Source: Burkholderiales bacterium RIFCSPLOWO2_12_FULL_61_40
GTDB taxonomy: Bacteria > Pseudomonadota > Gammaproteobacteria > Burkholderiales > Burkholderiaceae_C
Assembly (NCBI GenBank): GCA_001770935.1
Contig: MESI01000115.1
Coordinates: forward strand, 18,609 to 82,608
Reading direction: 5' to 3'
DNA: 64,000 bases
Part shown: one piece after another, positions 36,563-46,066 of the stretch
Numbering within the stretch: the stretch's first letter is position 1
Layout: every line of letters begins with the position of its first letter
Program-made: the position numbers and the translations under genes
Notes under the pieces: model-generated
Told to the model about the DNA's origin: nothing
Seen by the model: only the letters and a program-made list of their open reading frames with translations
Database searches by the model: none

Positions 36563-37777
36563 TTATGGAACGCCATGACACTCCCGGTCCTCCTCAGCCA
36601 GCCACTCCAGAAATTGTTCATCTTCAACCGAATAAGACCCGCGCTGTGAACGCCAGAGAAAGTTTTCTTCGCGCAATTTGTCCAGCGCATTCTGGACCGA
36701 CGGCGTTTCCACTGAAACCCCGTGGGCGGCGCCCATCTCAGCCTCCAGCCGCGCCAACAAGCGCGCCTTCATGGCGGCGGAAAACAGGCCGGGGCGGCGC
36801 ACATCTGACCCCAACAAGGAGTCAGCGGCCAGCTCGCGCAAGAGGGCCGACTGCAGCGGCGGCAAACTGGCCACCGTGTTGAGGAACTCCGTTTTGGAAT
36901 CCCGAACACCTTTGGCAGCCAGGCTGGCCAGCATCGCATTGGGATCCTGAGCCGGGTTAACCGCCAGTTGCAGCCGCGTTTGGCTCAGCGCTTTACGAAA
37001 GGGTTCGGGTCGAGACCCCAGGCTTTGAAACACCTCGGTCGCCAAGTCGATATCCAGATTGAGTTTGGAGCGGCCCACCAACCATTGAACATAGTCCTTG
37101 CCGAGGGTGGGGAATTGCACCATGTCGGCGCCATAAAACGCCTGCTCGCGCCCATTGACCAAGGTGGCCAGCTTGTCTCGGTTGGAGCCGGTGGCGACCA
37201 GTTGCATCCCATACCGGCCCGGATCGGTGTTCAGACTGTCGCGCGCCGCTTTGAGGGAAAACAGGGCATTGATGCCCTCCTCCGTAGTCAGCGCATGCTG
37301 GGCCTCATCAATCACCAGAATCAGTTTTTTCTGGCTGGCCGTCGAAAGCGCCTTGAGCGCATCGGCCAAGGTGGCGTCTTTGGACAGATTCAGCTGCGAA
37401 AGGTCAAAGCTCAGGCCATTGCCCCATGCGCCGACAGTCAGCTTGGACATACTGCTCAGTTTTTTGAGCGTTTTTGCAATCGCCCCATCCTCCCGGGCCA
37501 GTTCGGTGCGAATGGCGTTGGCGATATGAATCGCCGGGTTTACCGTCTTGTCGATCCAGAGGTCAACATAGATGACGTTGAGGTTGCGCCGCTCAAACTC
37601 GGGCACCAGGTCCTGGCGCACAAAGGTCGACTTACCTGTGCGCCGCGGTGCGGCCAGGAACATGCCGCCACTCGTTCCAAGCGAGGTATCGAGCGCCTGA
37701 TCGGCGAGTGCGGTAGCCAGCTCGGGACGGTGAAAGAACTGATCCTGGGAGGGCTCGGGGGATTGGGACATGGCCAT
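36563..37777 (-). CDS. AAA ATPase (orphan)
   Basis: A 404-residue soluble P-loop ATPase. Walker A APRRTGKST has Lys49, Walker B LILVIDEAQHAL has Asp157 and Glu158, and a sensor-like ATGSNRDKLA follows. The C-terminal part (about 300-400) looks like one or two winged helices (VETPSVQNALDKLREENFLWRSQRGSYSVEDEQFLEWL, in pieces). This is the layout of archaeal-ATPase/STAND-like proteins found as solitary genes with unknown, possibly defence or mobile-element, roles. Its leader contains four 10-bp-spaced direct repeats. ATG at 37777 or at 37771 could be used. There is no partner gene on the same strand. Confidence 0.85.
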   Translation of the reverse strand: MAMSQSPEPSQDQFFHRPELATALADQALDTSLGTSGGMFLAAPRRTGKSTFVRQDLVPEFERRNLNVIYVDLWIDKTVNPAIHIANAIRTELAREDGAIAKTLKKLSSMSKLTVGAWGNGLSFDLSQLNLSKDATLADALKALSTASQKKLILVIDEAQHALTTEEGINALFSLKAARDSLNTDPGRYGMQLVATGSNRDKLATLVNGREQAFYGADMVQFPTLGKDYVQWLVGRSKLNLDIDLATEVFQSLGSRPEPFRKALSQTRLQLAVNPAQDPNAMLASLAAKGVRDSKTEFLNTVASLPPLQSALLRELAADSLLGSDVRRPGLFSAAMKARLLARLEAEMGAAHGVSVETPSVQNALDKLREENFLWRSQRGSYSVEDEQFLEWLAEEDRECHGVP

Positions 37778-37789
37778 TTCCTGTGGTGA

Positions 37790-37824
37790 TTATCGAGAAT
37801 TATCAAACATTATCAGAAATTATT
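37790..37824 (-). promoter_or_regulatory. four direct repeats with 10-bp spacing upstream of the AAA ATPase gene
   Basis: TTATC occurs at 37790, 37800 and 37810 and TTATT at 37820, exactly 10 bases apart; on the coding strand of the ATPase this reads as repeated GATAAT. They start 13 bases before the start codon. One helical turn spacing fits an iteron-like operator for a self-regulating DNA-binding protein. GATAAT also resembles a -10 box, so overlapping promoters are an alternative. Confidence 0.6.
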
Positions 37825-37852
37825 CCAGGCGCTCGTTTGCCTTCAAAAAAAT

Positions 37853-37912
37853 GCAAACAAAACAGCCTGTAGCCCTCGTCAATTGTGCGCAAGTAGCTCC
37901 TAAATTCATAGC
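37853..37912 (-). repeat. Hairpin repeat, copy C
   Basis: AAACAGCCTGTAGCCC, GTGCGCAAG and the stem-loop GCTCCTAAATTCATAGC follow the family order. Beyond it, 37913-38151 shows no gene or clear signal that I can support. Confidence 0.6.
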
Positions 37913-38151
37913 AAGTTGAATTCATTCACGAGAATGCCCCCAGCCAGCCAGCCCTGGCTTGCAGCCCTTCACCACCGACGGCTGCTGCCTGGCCCACACT
38001 CGCGACTCCACACGCCCACAGTGAACGGAAAACCGGCTCGGCGGTATAGTTCAGCGCGGTTTATCCACTGCAGCACTGCTCTTGGTTTACATCAGCATGG
38101 CCGCGCAGCAGGTAAACACGCATTGTTAAACCCCCATCTGCAAAGGCTCCC

Positions 38152-38490
38152 ATGTCACTGTCCAAGGTTAACAAGCAAGTTGCCCTGAAAACGCTTCTGG
38201 CAACCGTTCTCCTCGTGGCGCTGGCGGGCGTCGCTGGCGCACAACTCGCACCCGAGGTGCCGCTGCAGTGGGTGCTGATTTACAGTGCCCTCGGTGCTGC
38301 AGCGCTTCTCCTGGTCCTTGCCATTGCTACGGTGGTGACACTCACGGTCATGCAGTTCATCTTGCGCAAGGGCGGCACGGACACCCAGTGGCTGTGGTTC
38401 TCGGCAGAGCCGCGCGGCTTGGTGCATTTGCGTGCACAAGCCAGTGAAGCGCAGACGAAGGCCGGGAAGTGCCCCAAGGAACACGCATGA
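38152..38490 (+). CDS. small hypothetical membrane protein
   Basis: A 112-residue protein with two membrane segments, at about residues 12-31 (TLLATVLLVALAGVAGAQL) and 40-68 (WVLIYSALGAAALLLVLAIATVVTL), and a hydrophilic C-terminus. I do not recognise it. The stop overlaps the racemase start by 4 bases (ATGA), so the two are translationally coupled. A damaged copy of its last 30 codons appears at 59312-59415, again in front of a racemase fragment, which shows the two genes travelled together. Confidence 0.75.
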   Translation: MSLSKVNKQVALKTLLATVLLVALAGVAGAQLAPEVPLQWVLIYSALGAAALLLVLAIATVVTLTVMQFILRKGGTDTQWLWFSAEPRGLVHLRAQASEAQTKAGKCPKEHA

Positions 38491-39182
38491 AAACCATAGG
38501 CCTCATCGGTGGCATGAGCTGGGAATCGACGATTCCGTACTACCGCCAGATCAACCAGACGGTCAAAGAGCACCTGGGCGGGCTGCATTCCGCCAAGATC
38601 GTCCTGTACAGCGTCGATTTCCATGAGGTCGAACGGCTCCAGCATGCGGGCGATTGGGAGGCCGCCGGGGCCATGATGGCCCAGGTGGCATGCTCGCTGG
38701 AAGCGGCGGGGGCGGACTTTTTGGTGCTATGCACCAACACCATGCACAAGGTGGCGGCCAGCATCGAGGCGGCCGTGTCGATTCCGCTGCTCCATATTGC
38801 CGACCCCACCGCCATCCAGATCAAGCAGGCGGGGCACGCCAGCGTGGGCCTTCTGGGTACGCGGTTCACCATGGAACAAGCCTTTTACCGCGACCGCTTA
38901 AGCGAACGCCATGGCCTGCAGGTGTTCACGCCGCCGCCGCAAGACCGCGACACCGTCCACCGCATCATTTACGAGGAACTGTGCCTCGGGGTCGTCTCGC
39001 CCGCTTCGCGCAGCGCGTACCAAAGAATCATGGCGAACCTGGTGGAACAAGGTGCCACGGCCATCATCCTGGGGTGCACGGAAATTTCGCTGCTGGTCGA
39101 TCCGCAAGATGCCACGGTCCCGCTGTTTGACACCACCGCCATCCACGCCCGTGCGGCGGCGGAAGAAGCACTTGCCACCTAA
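38487..39182 (+). CDS. aspartate/glutamate racemase family protein
   Basis: A 231-residue racemase of the Asp/Glu/hydantoin superfamily, close to YgeA-type amino-acid racemases. It starts MKTIGLIGGMSWEST and has the two catalytic cysteines: Cys82 in VLCTNTMHK and Cys197 in IILGCTEISLL. ATG at 38487 is preceded by CAAGGAA. This is the only intact copy of three in the window; broken copies are at 59414 and 61211. It marks the left edge of the accessory block. Confidence 0.93.
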   Translation: MKTIGLIGGMSWESTIPYYRQINQTVKEHLGGLHSAKIVLYSVDFHEVERLQHAGDWEAAGAMMAQVACSLEAAGADFLVLCTNTMHKVAASIEAAVSIPLLHIADPTAIQIKQAGHASVGLLGTRFTMEQAFYRDRLSERHGLQVFTPPPQDRDTVHRIIYEELCLGVVSPASRSAYQRIMANLVEQGATAIILGCTEISLLVDPQDATVPLFDTTAIHARAAAEEALAT

Positions 39183-39315
39183 GGCGCAAACATCCGCCTG
39201 TGGTGGCGAGCACTCATGCCATGCCGATTTTCAGGCATGCAAGAACAACGCTGTCGGTCGCTCGAAAGCTGCGAGGGACTGCAGGCATTCCAAACTGAAA
39301 GCATCCTGGCCTTCC

Positions 39316-39355
39316 TCCATATCCATGCGATAGTCGTTGCTCCTCCTTGTCGCGC
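39316..39355 (+). repeat. remnant of the 107-bp repeat
   Basis: TCCATATCCATGCGATA, GTCGTTGC and TCCTCCTTGTCG match positions about 10-50 of copy 3 with a one-base gap; the rest of the element is missing. It lies just before the histidine kinase gene, near the left edge of the accessory block. Confidence 0.65.
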
Positions 39356-39370
39356 AGTTCCAGAAAACCC

Positions 39371-41071
39371 ATGGCCATCGAAAAGAGCATCGTTCGACGT
39401 TATCTGATCCTGTCGGTGCTCGCCTCCACACTGCCGGTGCTGTCGATCGGACTGCTCTACGACCGCTTCACCAGCAACGCGCTGGAACAATTACTGGGTG
39501 AGAAAATTTCCACGCATCTCACGGCCACCGCCAACCGGCTCGGTGCCTACGTCGAGGCGCGGCGCTACCAGGTCGAAACGCTGGCCAATTACCCGGGAAT
39601 TGCCGGGTTTGCCGGTGCAGGCGCGCGCCATGCGAACAGCGAAGTGGCCGCCTTGCTGCAAATCGAATCTGATCTGCCGGATCTCTACGGCATCCTTTTC
39701 TTCGATGCCGACGGTCGTTTGCAGCGCGCCGTGCCGGGTCAGGCTGCCTCGGGTCCGCCCTACTGGGCCGACCGCCCTTTCGACACCGCACGGCTGCCAG
39801 TAACGGTACTGGGCGACACCCAAATCCTGGGCCCCAAGCCTGCCGCCGACGGCGATTCCGGCTGGCTGCTGGTACGCCACCCGCTGCACGGCAAACAGTC
39901 CGAGCAGATCACCGGCTATATCGCCCTGCACGTTCGCCTGGCTTCACTCACCGAACAACTCGGCGGGAACGCGGTGGTCGATGCCCTGCAACCCTTGCTG
40001 CGCACACCGGTCGCTGACATCAATACCGTCGGCAACGCGGTGAGCGTGAAGGGCCAAGTGATCGTCGGCCCTGAAATTTTGCCCGGCTGGCGACCCCTGC
40101 TTGAGGTCGAATCCACCGGCTTGCTCAAAGCCTTTGCGCTGGAGCGGCGGGCGCTACTGGTGGCGGTGCTGGTCAGCGCGGTGCTGATCGTGTTCCTTTT
40201 CTACCGTTTGGCGCAATTGCTGCGCAGGCGTATCGGTCTGCTCCTGAGCGGCGCGCAAGCCATCGCGTCGGGGCAACTTGAGCACCGCATCGTCGAGCAC
40301 GGAAGCGATGAGATAGCCGCCGTCTCGCACGCCTTCAACGCCATGTCCGGCAAACTCAAGGAGTACCTCGACCGCGCCGTGCGCATGGAGAAGCTGGCGG
40401 TGCTGGGCGAGTTCGCCACCGGCATCGCACACGAGATCCGCAACCCGCTGGCCGCCATCAAGACCAGTGTGCAAGCGCTGGCGCGGCGCGAGCACGATCC
40501 CAAACGCGCCCAGCTGCTGGCCGAGATGGACGGGGAGATCGACCGCCTGGCGCGGGTCGTCAGCGATCTGCTGGACTTCGGCCGACCCCGGCACCCGCTG
40601 CCCGGCGCTGTGCCGGTGCGTGAGCTGTTCCGGCGCATCTCTGCGGTCATCGAACCGCAGGCCCAGGAGCGGGGCCTGCACTTTGGATGTCAGGGCAACC
40701 CCGAGTTGACCTTGTGGGCCGATCCTGACCACCTGCTGCAAATTCTCCTGAATCTGGCCCTCAACGCCGTCCAGGCGACGCCCAGCGGTGGCGCGGTGCT
40801 GTTGCGCGCCTGCGCCGTCGATGGGCAGGCGGCCATCGAGGCAAGCGACACCGGTTGCGGCATACCGGGCGAACTGCTGGAGCGGGTCAGCGAACCCTTC
40901 TTCACCACCAAGACCCGGGGCGTTGGCCTCGGACTCAGCATTTCGCGCCAACTGTGCGAACTCAACGCCGGCGTGATGACCCTTGACAGCACGCCCGGAC
41001 ACGGTACTGTGGTACGCATTTTGCTTCCTTTGGCCCAAACCCTCCACCATGCCGACCATTCTGATCATTGA
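39371..41071 (+). CDS. Cache-type sensor histidine kinase (NtrB-like partner)
   Basis: A 566-residue sensor kinase. Membrane segments at about residues 11-32 and 257-278 enclose a periplasmic region of about 220 residues of double-Cache appearance, the module that binds small metabolites. A HAMP linker follows, then the H-box EFATGIAHEIRNPLAAIK with His354, and an ATPase domain with NAVQATPSGG, SDTGCGIP and GVGLGLSIS. The order and type match kinases that partner NtrC-family regulators. The stop overlaps the next gene, the regulator, by 23 bases. It is probably the sensor of the catabolic block. Confidence 0.94.
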   Translation: MAIEKSIVRRYLILSVLASTLPVLSIGLLYDRFTSNALEQLLGEKISTHLTATANRLGAYVEARRYQVETLANYPGIAGFAGAGARHANSEVAALLQIESDLPDLYGILFFDADGRLQRAVPGQAASGPPYWADRPFDTARLPVTVLGDTQILGPKPAADGDSGWLLVRHPLHGKQSEQITGYIALHVRLASLTEQLGGNAVVDALQPLLRTPVADINTVGNAVSVKGQVIVGPEILPGWRPLLEVESTGLLKAFALERRALLVAVLVSAVLIVFLFYRLAQLLRRRIGLLLSGAQAIASGQLEHRIVEHGSDEIAAVSHAFNAMSGKLKEYLDRAVRMEKLAVLGEFATGIAHEIRNPLAAIKTSVQALARREHDPKRAQLLAEMDGEIDRLARVVSDLLDFGRPRHPLPGAVPVRELFRRISAVIEPQAQERGLHFGCQGNPELTLWADPDHLLQILLNLALNAVQATPSGGAVLLRACAVDGQAAIEASDTGCGIPGELLERVSEPFFTTKTRGVGLGLSISRQLCELNAGVMTLDSTPGHGTVVRILLPLAQTLHHADHSDH

Positions 41072-42422
41072 CGACGAGGCCAGCCTCGTCAGCTCACTCA
41101 CCTTCGCGCTCGAAGAAGAGGGCTACAAGGTGCACGGCGCGGCCAGTGGCGCGGCCGGGTTGCTGGCCGTCAGCGATCTGCAGCCGGACCTGGTGCTGCT
41201 CGATTTGCGCCTACCCGACCAGACCGGGCTTGAGGTGCTGGAGGCGATGCCGCGCGAGAACGGTGTGCCGCAGGTGATCATGATCTCGGCCCACGGTGAC
41301 ACGCGGGCCGCCGTCAAGGCGGTAAAGATGGGGGCCGCCGATTACCTGACCAAGCCCTTCGACCTGGACGACCTGCTGCACACCATCGGCACCACCCTGG
41401 AGCGCGGGCGCATGGCCAGTGAGATCGATTTCCATCGGCGCAGCGCGCTGCGCCATGGCGGGCTGGTGGGCGAGAGCCCGGCCATGTGTGATCTGGCGGC
41501 GCTCATCACGCGCGTGGCCACCAGCAGCACCGCCCGCATTCTGGTATTGGGCGAGTCCGGCACCGGCAAGGCGCTGGTGGCCAAAGCCATCCACGTCGGC
41601 AGTGCGCGCCGCGCCGGGCCGTTCATCGAAGTCAACTGCGCCTCGCTGCCAGAGCAGCTGATCGAGGCGGAACTATTCGGCGCGGAAAAGGGTGCCTACA
41701 CCGGTGCCCATCAGCGCCGGGTCGGCCTGGTCAGCCTGGCCGACAAAGGCACGCTCTTTCTCGACGAAATCGGCGAGATGCCACTGGCCCTGCAGGCCAA
41801 GCTGCTGCATTTCCTGGAGAACGGGCAATACCGGGCCATCGGTTCGACGCGCTCCGTGCAGGCCGATGTGCGCGTGGTGGCCGCCACCAACCGTGACCTG
41901 GCCGCCGAAGTCAGCGCCGGGCGTTTCCGCGAAGACCTGTACTACCGCATCAACGTCATCTGCCTGCAAATTCCCGCCCTGCGCAGCCGGGGCGACGATG
42001 CCGTGCATCTGGCCGAGCACTTTGCCCGCCAGTACGCGCAAGAGGAAGGCGTGCTCCCGATTGGGCTCGGCGCTGCGGTGCGCGCGCGGCTGGCTACCTA
42101 CCGCTGGCCCGGCAATGTGCGCGAGCTGAAAAACCTGATTGAACGCCTGACCATCCTGCTGCCGGGCCGCGACATCGCCCTGGCGGAGCTGCCACCGGAG
42201 ATCGCCGCCGCAGGCCAGGAGCTCTCAAGCACCGCCGGGCCGAGCGCCTCGGTGCCACCCCCAGGGCAGCCCTCCATCAGCGCCACGCTGGCGCTGACCG
42301 AGCGCGAGCTGCTCCTGGGTGCGCTGCGCGCATGTGGCGGCCACAAGGGCCAGGCGGCCGACCGTCTGGGCATCTCCCGGCACGCCTTCAAGCGCCGCTT
42401 GCAACGCCTCGGGATTGAATGA
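41049..42422 (+). CDS. NtrC-family sigma-54-dependent response regulator
   Basis: A 457-residue enhancer-binding protein. Receiver domain 1-120 with the phosphorylated Asp52 ([10 protein letters not shown]); AAA+ domain about 140-375 with Walker A GESGTGKA (Lys174) and the sigma-54 contact loop GAYTGA at 215-220, a conservative change from GAFTGA; and a Fis-type helix-turn-helix at the end ([22 protein letters not shown]). ATG at 41049 is used because the receiver begins at once. It is coupled to the kinase gene. Two strong sigma-54 promoters downstream are its likely targets. Confidence 0.95.
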   Translation: MPTILIIDDEASLVSSLTFALEEEGYKVHGAASGAAGLLAVSDLQPDLVLLDLRLPDQTGLEVLEAMPRENGVPQVIMISAHGDTRAAVKAVKMGAADYLTKPFDLDDLLHTIGTTLERGRMASEIDFHRRSALRHGGLVGESPAMCDLAALITRVATSSTARILVLGESGTGKALVAKAIHVGSARRAGPFIEVNCASLPEQLIEAELFGAEKGAYTGAHQRRVGLVSLADKGTLFLDEIGEMPLALQAKLLHFLENGQYRAIGSTRSVQADVRVVAATNRDLAAEVSAGRFREDLYYRINVICLQIPALRSRGDDAVHLAEHFARQYAQEEGVLPIGLGAAVRARLATYRWPGNVRELKNLIERLTILLPGRDIALAELPPEIAAAGQELSSTAGPSASVPPPGQPSISATLALTERELLLGALRACGGHKGQAADRLGISRHAFKRRLQRLGIE

Positions 42423-42430
42423 TCGTTTTG

Positions 42431-42467
42431 CGCTCAAGCGCGGGTGGAAGTCGCCCGCGCTTGAGCG
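42431..42467 (+). terminator. 14-bp hairpin after the regulator gene (terminator and/or enhancer dyad)
   Basis: CGCTCAAGCGCGGG and CCCGCGCTTGAGCG pair perfectly around a 9-base loop, followed shortly by CTCCTTTTT. It fits an intrinsic terminator for the kinase-regulator operon. The arms also hold TTGCGCTCA, shared with the dyad at 45819-45828, and the site lies about 140 bases before a sigma-54 promoter, so it could also be an enhancer site. Confidence 0.65.
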
Positions 42468-42576
42468 GTGTCCGCTCCTTTTTCGTCACGTTTGCGACTT
42501 GCGGCGGGCGGGCGTCGTCACTCTGAAAATTTCTGCACGCCCAGACCGGCAGCAACCAACGGTTTTTCCGCGAGCC

Positions 42577-42592
42577 TGGTACAGGCCTTGCT
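42577..42592 (+). promoter_or_regulatory. sigma-54 (-24/-12) promoter of the chemoreceptor gene
   Basis: TGGTACAGGCCTTGCT fits the consensus TGGYACRNNNNTTGCW, with GG at -24 and GC at -12 exactly 10 bases apart. Transcription would start near 42603, about 50 bases before the chemoreceptor start codon. Confidence 0.78.
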
Positions 42593-42654
42593 ACACCTGT
42601 AGCGCGGGGCCGTGAACCCCCGCTTTATATCCCGGCGGAAGGCCAACGATTCGC

Positions 42655-44265
42655 ATGCTTATCTCTCCCAGCCACGCGTCCAACAAAAAACCAGCCATGA
42701 ACCACTCACCGGGCTGCGCAGGCCTCAAAATCGCCACCCGTGTGCACCTGCTAATGGCTTTGTTTGCATTGACTCTGGCCGCCATGGGGGCCACAGGCTG
42801 GTACGTCGCCGCGCAAGGCGTGCGTGCCCTGCAGACCGTGTATGAGGATCGGACGGTGCCTGCCACGCTGCTGGGACGCATCGGCGAGCGCATGGAGGCC
42901 AACCGGGGGACACTGCTTGATGCCGCCGTGCAGGCGGACCCGGCGCAGGGTGCCGCCGCCATCGCGGAGATCAAGGCCAACCTGGAAAAGATCAATCACA
43001 ACTGGAAGCTCTACCAGGCGACCCAACATACTGCGGAGGAAGAGGCGCTGATCAAGGATTTCGTGCTCAAGCGCGATGCGTTCTTCGCGGAGGGGCTCCA
43101 ACCCGTGATGGAGATCATTCAAGCGGAACAGTTCGTCAAGGCGGTGGGGGCAATGGACTACTTCAGGGCGCTGCAAAAGCCCGCCGTCCAGGCCATGGGC
43201 AAACTGGTGGACCTGCAAACCCGGGAGGCCCGACGGGAGTACCAGCTGGCGCAGGCCGCCGTCCAGTCCAATCTGCTGATCCTGAGCTGCGTCTTTGCCG
43301 TCGCCATGGCGGTGGCCGTGGGTTTCGGCCTGGCGATGCTCAGGTTTCTCACCCGGGCGCTCGGCGCAGAGCCGGACCAAGTCCGCCACGCGGCGCAAAC
43401 GGTTGCCCTGGGCGACCTTTCCGCACCCATCACGGTGCGACCGGGGGACACCCGAAGTGTGATGGCAACCATGGCCCACATGCGTGACAGCCTGAGCCAG
43501 ACGGTCAGTACCGTGCGTGCCAGCGCTGAAGGGGTGAGCACCGCCAGTGCGGAGATTGCGCAGGGCAACTATGATCTCAGTGCCCGCACCGAACAGCAAG
43601 CCAGCGCCTTGGAAGAAACCGCCGCTGCCATGGAGGAGCTGGGTGCCACCGTCAAGCAAAACGCCGACGGTGCGCGCCAGGCCAATCAACTCGCCATGCA
43701 TGCCTCCACCGTGGCCATCCAGGGGGGCGACGTGGTCGCCCAGGTGGTTGCAACCATGAAAGGCATCAACGACAGCTCCCGCAAGATCGCCGACATCATC
43801 GGTGTCATCGACGGCATCGCTTTCCAGACCAACATCCTGGCGCTCAATGCGGCCGTCGAAGCGGCTCGGGCCGGGGAGCAGGGGCGGGGTTTTGCCGTGG
43901 TGGCCAGCGAGGTACGTTGCCTGGCTGGGCGCTCTGCCGATGCGGCCAAGGAAATCAAATCCCTGATCAACGCCAGTGTGGCGCGGGTGGAGCACGGCAA
44001 CACCCTGGTGGAACAGGCAGGCGTCACCATGACCGAGGTGGTCAGCGCCATCCGGCTGGTCACCGACATCACGGGCGAGATCAGCACCGCCAGTTCAGAG
44101 CAAAGCGCGGGGGTGTCGCAGGTGGGTGAAGCAGTCATGCAAATGGACCAAACCACGCAGCAAAATGCGGCGCTGGTCGAGCAAATGGCAGCGGCGGCCA
44201 GCGGCCTGAAATCCCAGGCGCAGGCCTTGCTCAGCACCGTGGACGTGTTCAGGCTGCCACCTTGA
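42655..44265 (+). CDS. methyl-accepting chemotaxis protein
   Basis: A 536-residue chemoreceptor. First membrane segment at about residues 35-56, a four-helix-bundle periplasmic ligand domain (about 57-205), second membrane segment about 208-232, HAMP, then a signalling domain with the hairpin tip [38 protein letters not shown], shown here in its conserved order. One methylation helix carries [23 protein letters not shown]. It has no CheR-tethering pentapeptide. Start at 42655 is likely; 42697 is an alternative. It lies behind a sigma-54 promoter between the regulator and the transport genes, so taxis to the transported compound is a fair inference. Confidence 0.93.
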   Translation: MLISPSHASNKKPAMNHSPGCAGLKIATRVHLLMALFALTLAAMGATGWYVAAQGVRALQTVYEDRTVPATLLGRIGERMEANRGTLLDAAVQADPAQGAAAIAEIKANLEKINHNWKLYQATQHTAEEEALIKDFVLKRDAFFAEGLQPVMEIIQAEQFVKAVGAMDYFRALQKPAVQAMGKLVDLQTREARREYQLAQAAVQSNLLILSCVFAVAMAVAVGFGLAMLRFLTRALGAEPDQVRHAAQTVALGDLSAPITVRPGDTRSVMATMAHMRDSLSQTVSTVRASAEGVSTASAEIAQGNYDLSARTEQQASALEETAAAMEELGATVKQNADGARQANQLAMHASTVAIQGGDVVAQVVATMKGINDSSRKIADIIGVIDGIAFQTNILALNAAVEAARAGEQGRGFAVVASEVRCLAGRSADAAKEIKSLINASVARVEHGNTLVEQAGVTMTEVVSAIRLVTDITGEISTASSEQSAGVSQVGEAVMQMDQTTQQNAALVEQMAAAASGLKSQAQALLSTVDVFRLPP

Positions 44266-44366
44266 GCGTGGGGCTGCCCCCCGGCTATACAAGTCGCGCG
44301 GGGCAGTGAACAATGGCTGTATCGATCACATGGGGCGCGGCAATGTCCCAGCTACCGGAGATCACA

Positions 44367-45785
44367 ATGCCTGCACGAATTGGCGTCACCCCGCCCCTGA
44401 TTGAACTGCGAGCCGCTTTGCCGCCTGGCGCGCTGCGGGGCTGGGGGCTTGCGCTGGCGCTGGCGGCAGTAGCCATGGCCTGGCCGCAGGTCGGCCAGGC
44501 GCGGATTGAATTCGGCGCGCCCCCGGCAAGCGCCGACGCCACGGTGGGCTGCATGTTTCCCCTGGCCGGGCGGGCCGCCATTTATGGCCGCGACAGCATC
44601 GCCGGCATGAAGCTGGCCCTGGCCGACCTGGCGACTGAGCTGCCACCGGGGACGGCACCCAGGCTGCGCATCCTGGTGGAAGATGATCGCTCCAAGGCCT
44701 CGGTGGCGACCCGCATCGCCGAGAACTTCATCGCCCGCGACAAGGCCCGCTTCCTCTGCGGCGTCGTCAGCTCCGGCGTGGCGCAGGCGGTCAGCCGCGT
44801 GTCGCGTGAACGTAAGGTCATCATGATAGGCACCGACCATGCCTCCTCCCGTTTGACCATCGAGGACTTCCACCGCCATTACTTCCGGCTCTCCAACGAC
44901 ACCTACACCTCGATGGCCGCGGGTGCCCGCTACCTTGCCGATTTGCAAAAAAAGAACCAATGGCGGCGCCTGGCCTTCATCGGGCCCGACTACGACTACG
45001 GGCATATCGCGTGGCGCGACCTGGAGCAAGCGCTGGACAGCATTGGCGTTCGCTACGACATGGCCGGGCATCTGTGGCCGCGCCTGTACGAACCCGACTA
45101 CACGGCCTACATCGCCGAGTTGCTGGCCGCCAAGCCGGACGTGGTGGTGACGGCGCTGTGGGGCGGCGATTTCATCGCCTTTCTCAAGCAGGCGCTGTCG
45201 TCTGGATTGCTGGAAAAAGCCAGGCTGGCCAACTTCGATACCGGCGCCAACTTTGATGTGCTGGCATCCCTGGACGAGCAGGCTCCGGCTGGGCTGACCC
45301 TGTCGGCGCGTCACCACAACAACTGGCCCGAGACCGAGCGCAACCGCAAATTTGTCAGCGATTTCCACCGCCTCGAAGGGCGGTTTCCCACCTACGCCGC
45401 CGAAGGGGCCTATGCGGGAATCAAGGCGATTGGCCGCGCCATGCAAGTGGCCGGGCGCAAGGCCAACAACGAGCAGTTGATCCATGCCCTGGAGGGCCTG
45501 CAGCTGGCGTTGCCCGAGGACCCGCCGGGTTACGTCTCGCATATTGATCCGCAAACGCACCAGATCATCCAGGCCCAGGCCATTGGCGAGGTGCTGCCGA
45601 ACACCGCATTCGCACCGGCCAAGGTCATGCTCGGGCGCTGGACGGTGTATCGCGCCGAGGATTTGCAGCCACCCCCCGGTCTCATCCGTTCCCGCCGTGC
45701 CGGTGCGCGCGGCATCGTGGGCGACACCCTTCCCGTCAAACCCGACGACAAGTTGGCAACCCGCAAAGCCAGCCCCTTGCGCTAG
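44367..45785 (+). CDS. periplasmic substrate-binding protein (LivK family), first of two
   Basis: A 472-residue exported binding protein. The N-terminus holds a hydrophobic stretch around residues 20-38 (GWGLALALAAVAMAWPQ), a signal sequence. Type I periplasmic-binding lobes follow (VGCMFPLAGRAAIYGRDSIAGMKLAL; RKVIMIGTDHASSRLT; YFRLSNDTYTSMAAGARYL; LAFIGPDYDYGHIAWRDLEQAL). The start at 44367 is chosen for its GGAG site; frames from 44343 and 44313 are longer. It has an unusual basic 40-residue tail past the lobes. No transporter genes directly follow; it may present ligand to the chemoreceptor or the kinase rather than to the importer. Confidence 0.88.
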   Translation: MPARIGVTPPLIELRAALPPGALRGWGLALALAAVAMAWPQVGQARIEFGAPPASADATVGCMFPLAGRAAIYGRDSIAGMKLALADLATELPPGTAPRLRILVEDDRSKASVATRIAENFIARDKARFLCGVVSSGVAQAVSRVSRERKVIMIGTDHASSRLTIEDFHRHYFRLSNDTYTSMAAGARYLADLQKKNQWRRLAFIGPDYDYGHIAWRDLEQALDSIGVRYDMAGHLWPRLYEPDYTAYIAELLAAKPDVVVTALWGGDFIAFLKQALSSGLLEKARLANFDTGANFDVLASLDEQAPAGLTLSARHHNNWPETERNRKFVSDFHRLEGRFPTYAAEGAYAGIKAIGRAMQVAGRKANNEQLIHALEGLQLALPEDPPGYVSHIDPQTHQIIQAQAIGEVLPNTAFAPAKVMLGRWTVYRAEDLQPPPGLIRSRRAGARGIVGDTLPVKPDDKLATRKASPLR

Positions 45786-45828
45786 CCCTGGCGTCGGTCC
45801 AGCCAGGGCGTGAGCGGATTGCGCTCAC
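45785..45828. promoter_or_regulatory. tandem dyads upstream of the transporter promoter
   Basis: Two perfect dyads in a row: GCCCTGGC/GCCAGGGC (45785-45809) and GTGAGCG/CGCTCAC (45810-45828). A third, spaced GAGCGC/GCGCTC pair lies at 45854-45879. They are 105-200 bases before the sigma-54 promoter, where enhancer sites usually lie. The first may also end transcription of the preceding gene. Confidence 0.55.
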
Positions 45829-45968
45829 ACCTGGGGTGCTGTTGATCCGCGTTGAGCGCTTTCCGCCCCTTGGGCGCTCCTGTTTGACTGGCTATCCCGG
45901 CCTACGGCTACACCGGATTCCCTGCCCTTCCCTGCTACGGCGAAGCATTTGCGGCTTTCACCAAGTGC

Positions 45969-45986
45969 TTGGCACACCCCTTGCAA
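45969..45986 (+). promoter_or_regulatory. sigma-54 (-24/-12) promoter of the importer operon
   Basis: TTGGCACACCCCTTGCAA is an almost ideal -24/-12 element, with GG and GC separated by 10 bases. Transcription would start near 45996, about 70 bases before the second binding-protein gene. Confidence 0.88.
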
Positions 45987-46066
45987 TACATGGCCAGGGT
46001 GGGTCCGCGCAGCGACCGAGTCAAGCGGCTCCCATCTCCAAAAACTCGACCAACCAGGAGACATCC

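Noticed and set aside
37790..37824. Short regular repeats considered as a CRISPR remnant.
   Set aside because: The units are only 5-6 bases with 10-base spacing, without spacers or cas genes; an operator is a better reading.
37916..38188. A 90-codon frame before the small membrane protein gene.
   Set aside because: Overlaps the start of a better supported gene, has no ribosome binding site and its composition (P, H, R, L rich) is that of a shadow frame.
39238..39300. CTCG...CGAG pairing near the left edge of the accessory block considered as an attachment site.
   Set aside because: The pairing is short and no direct duplicate or integrase gene accompanies it.
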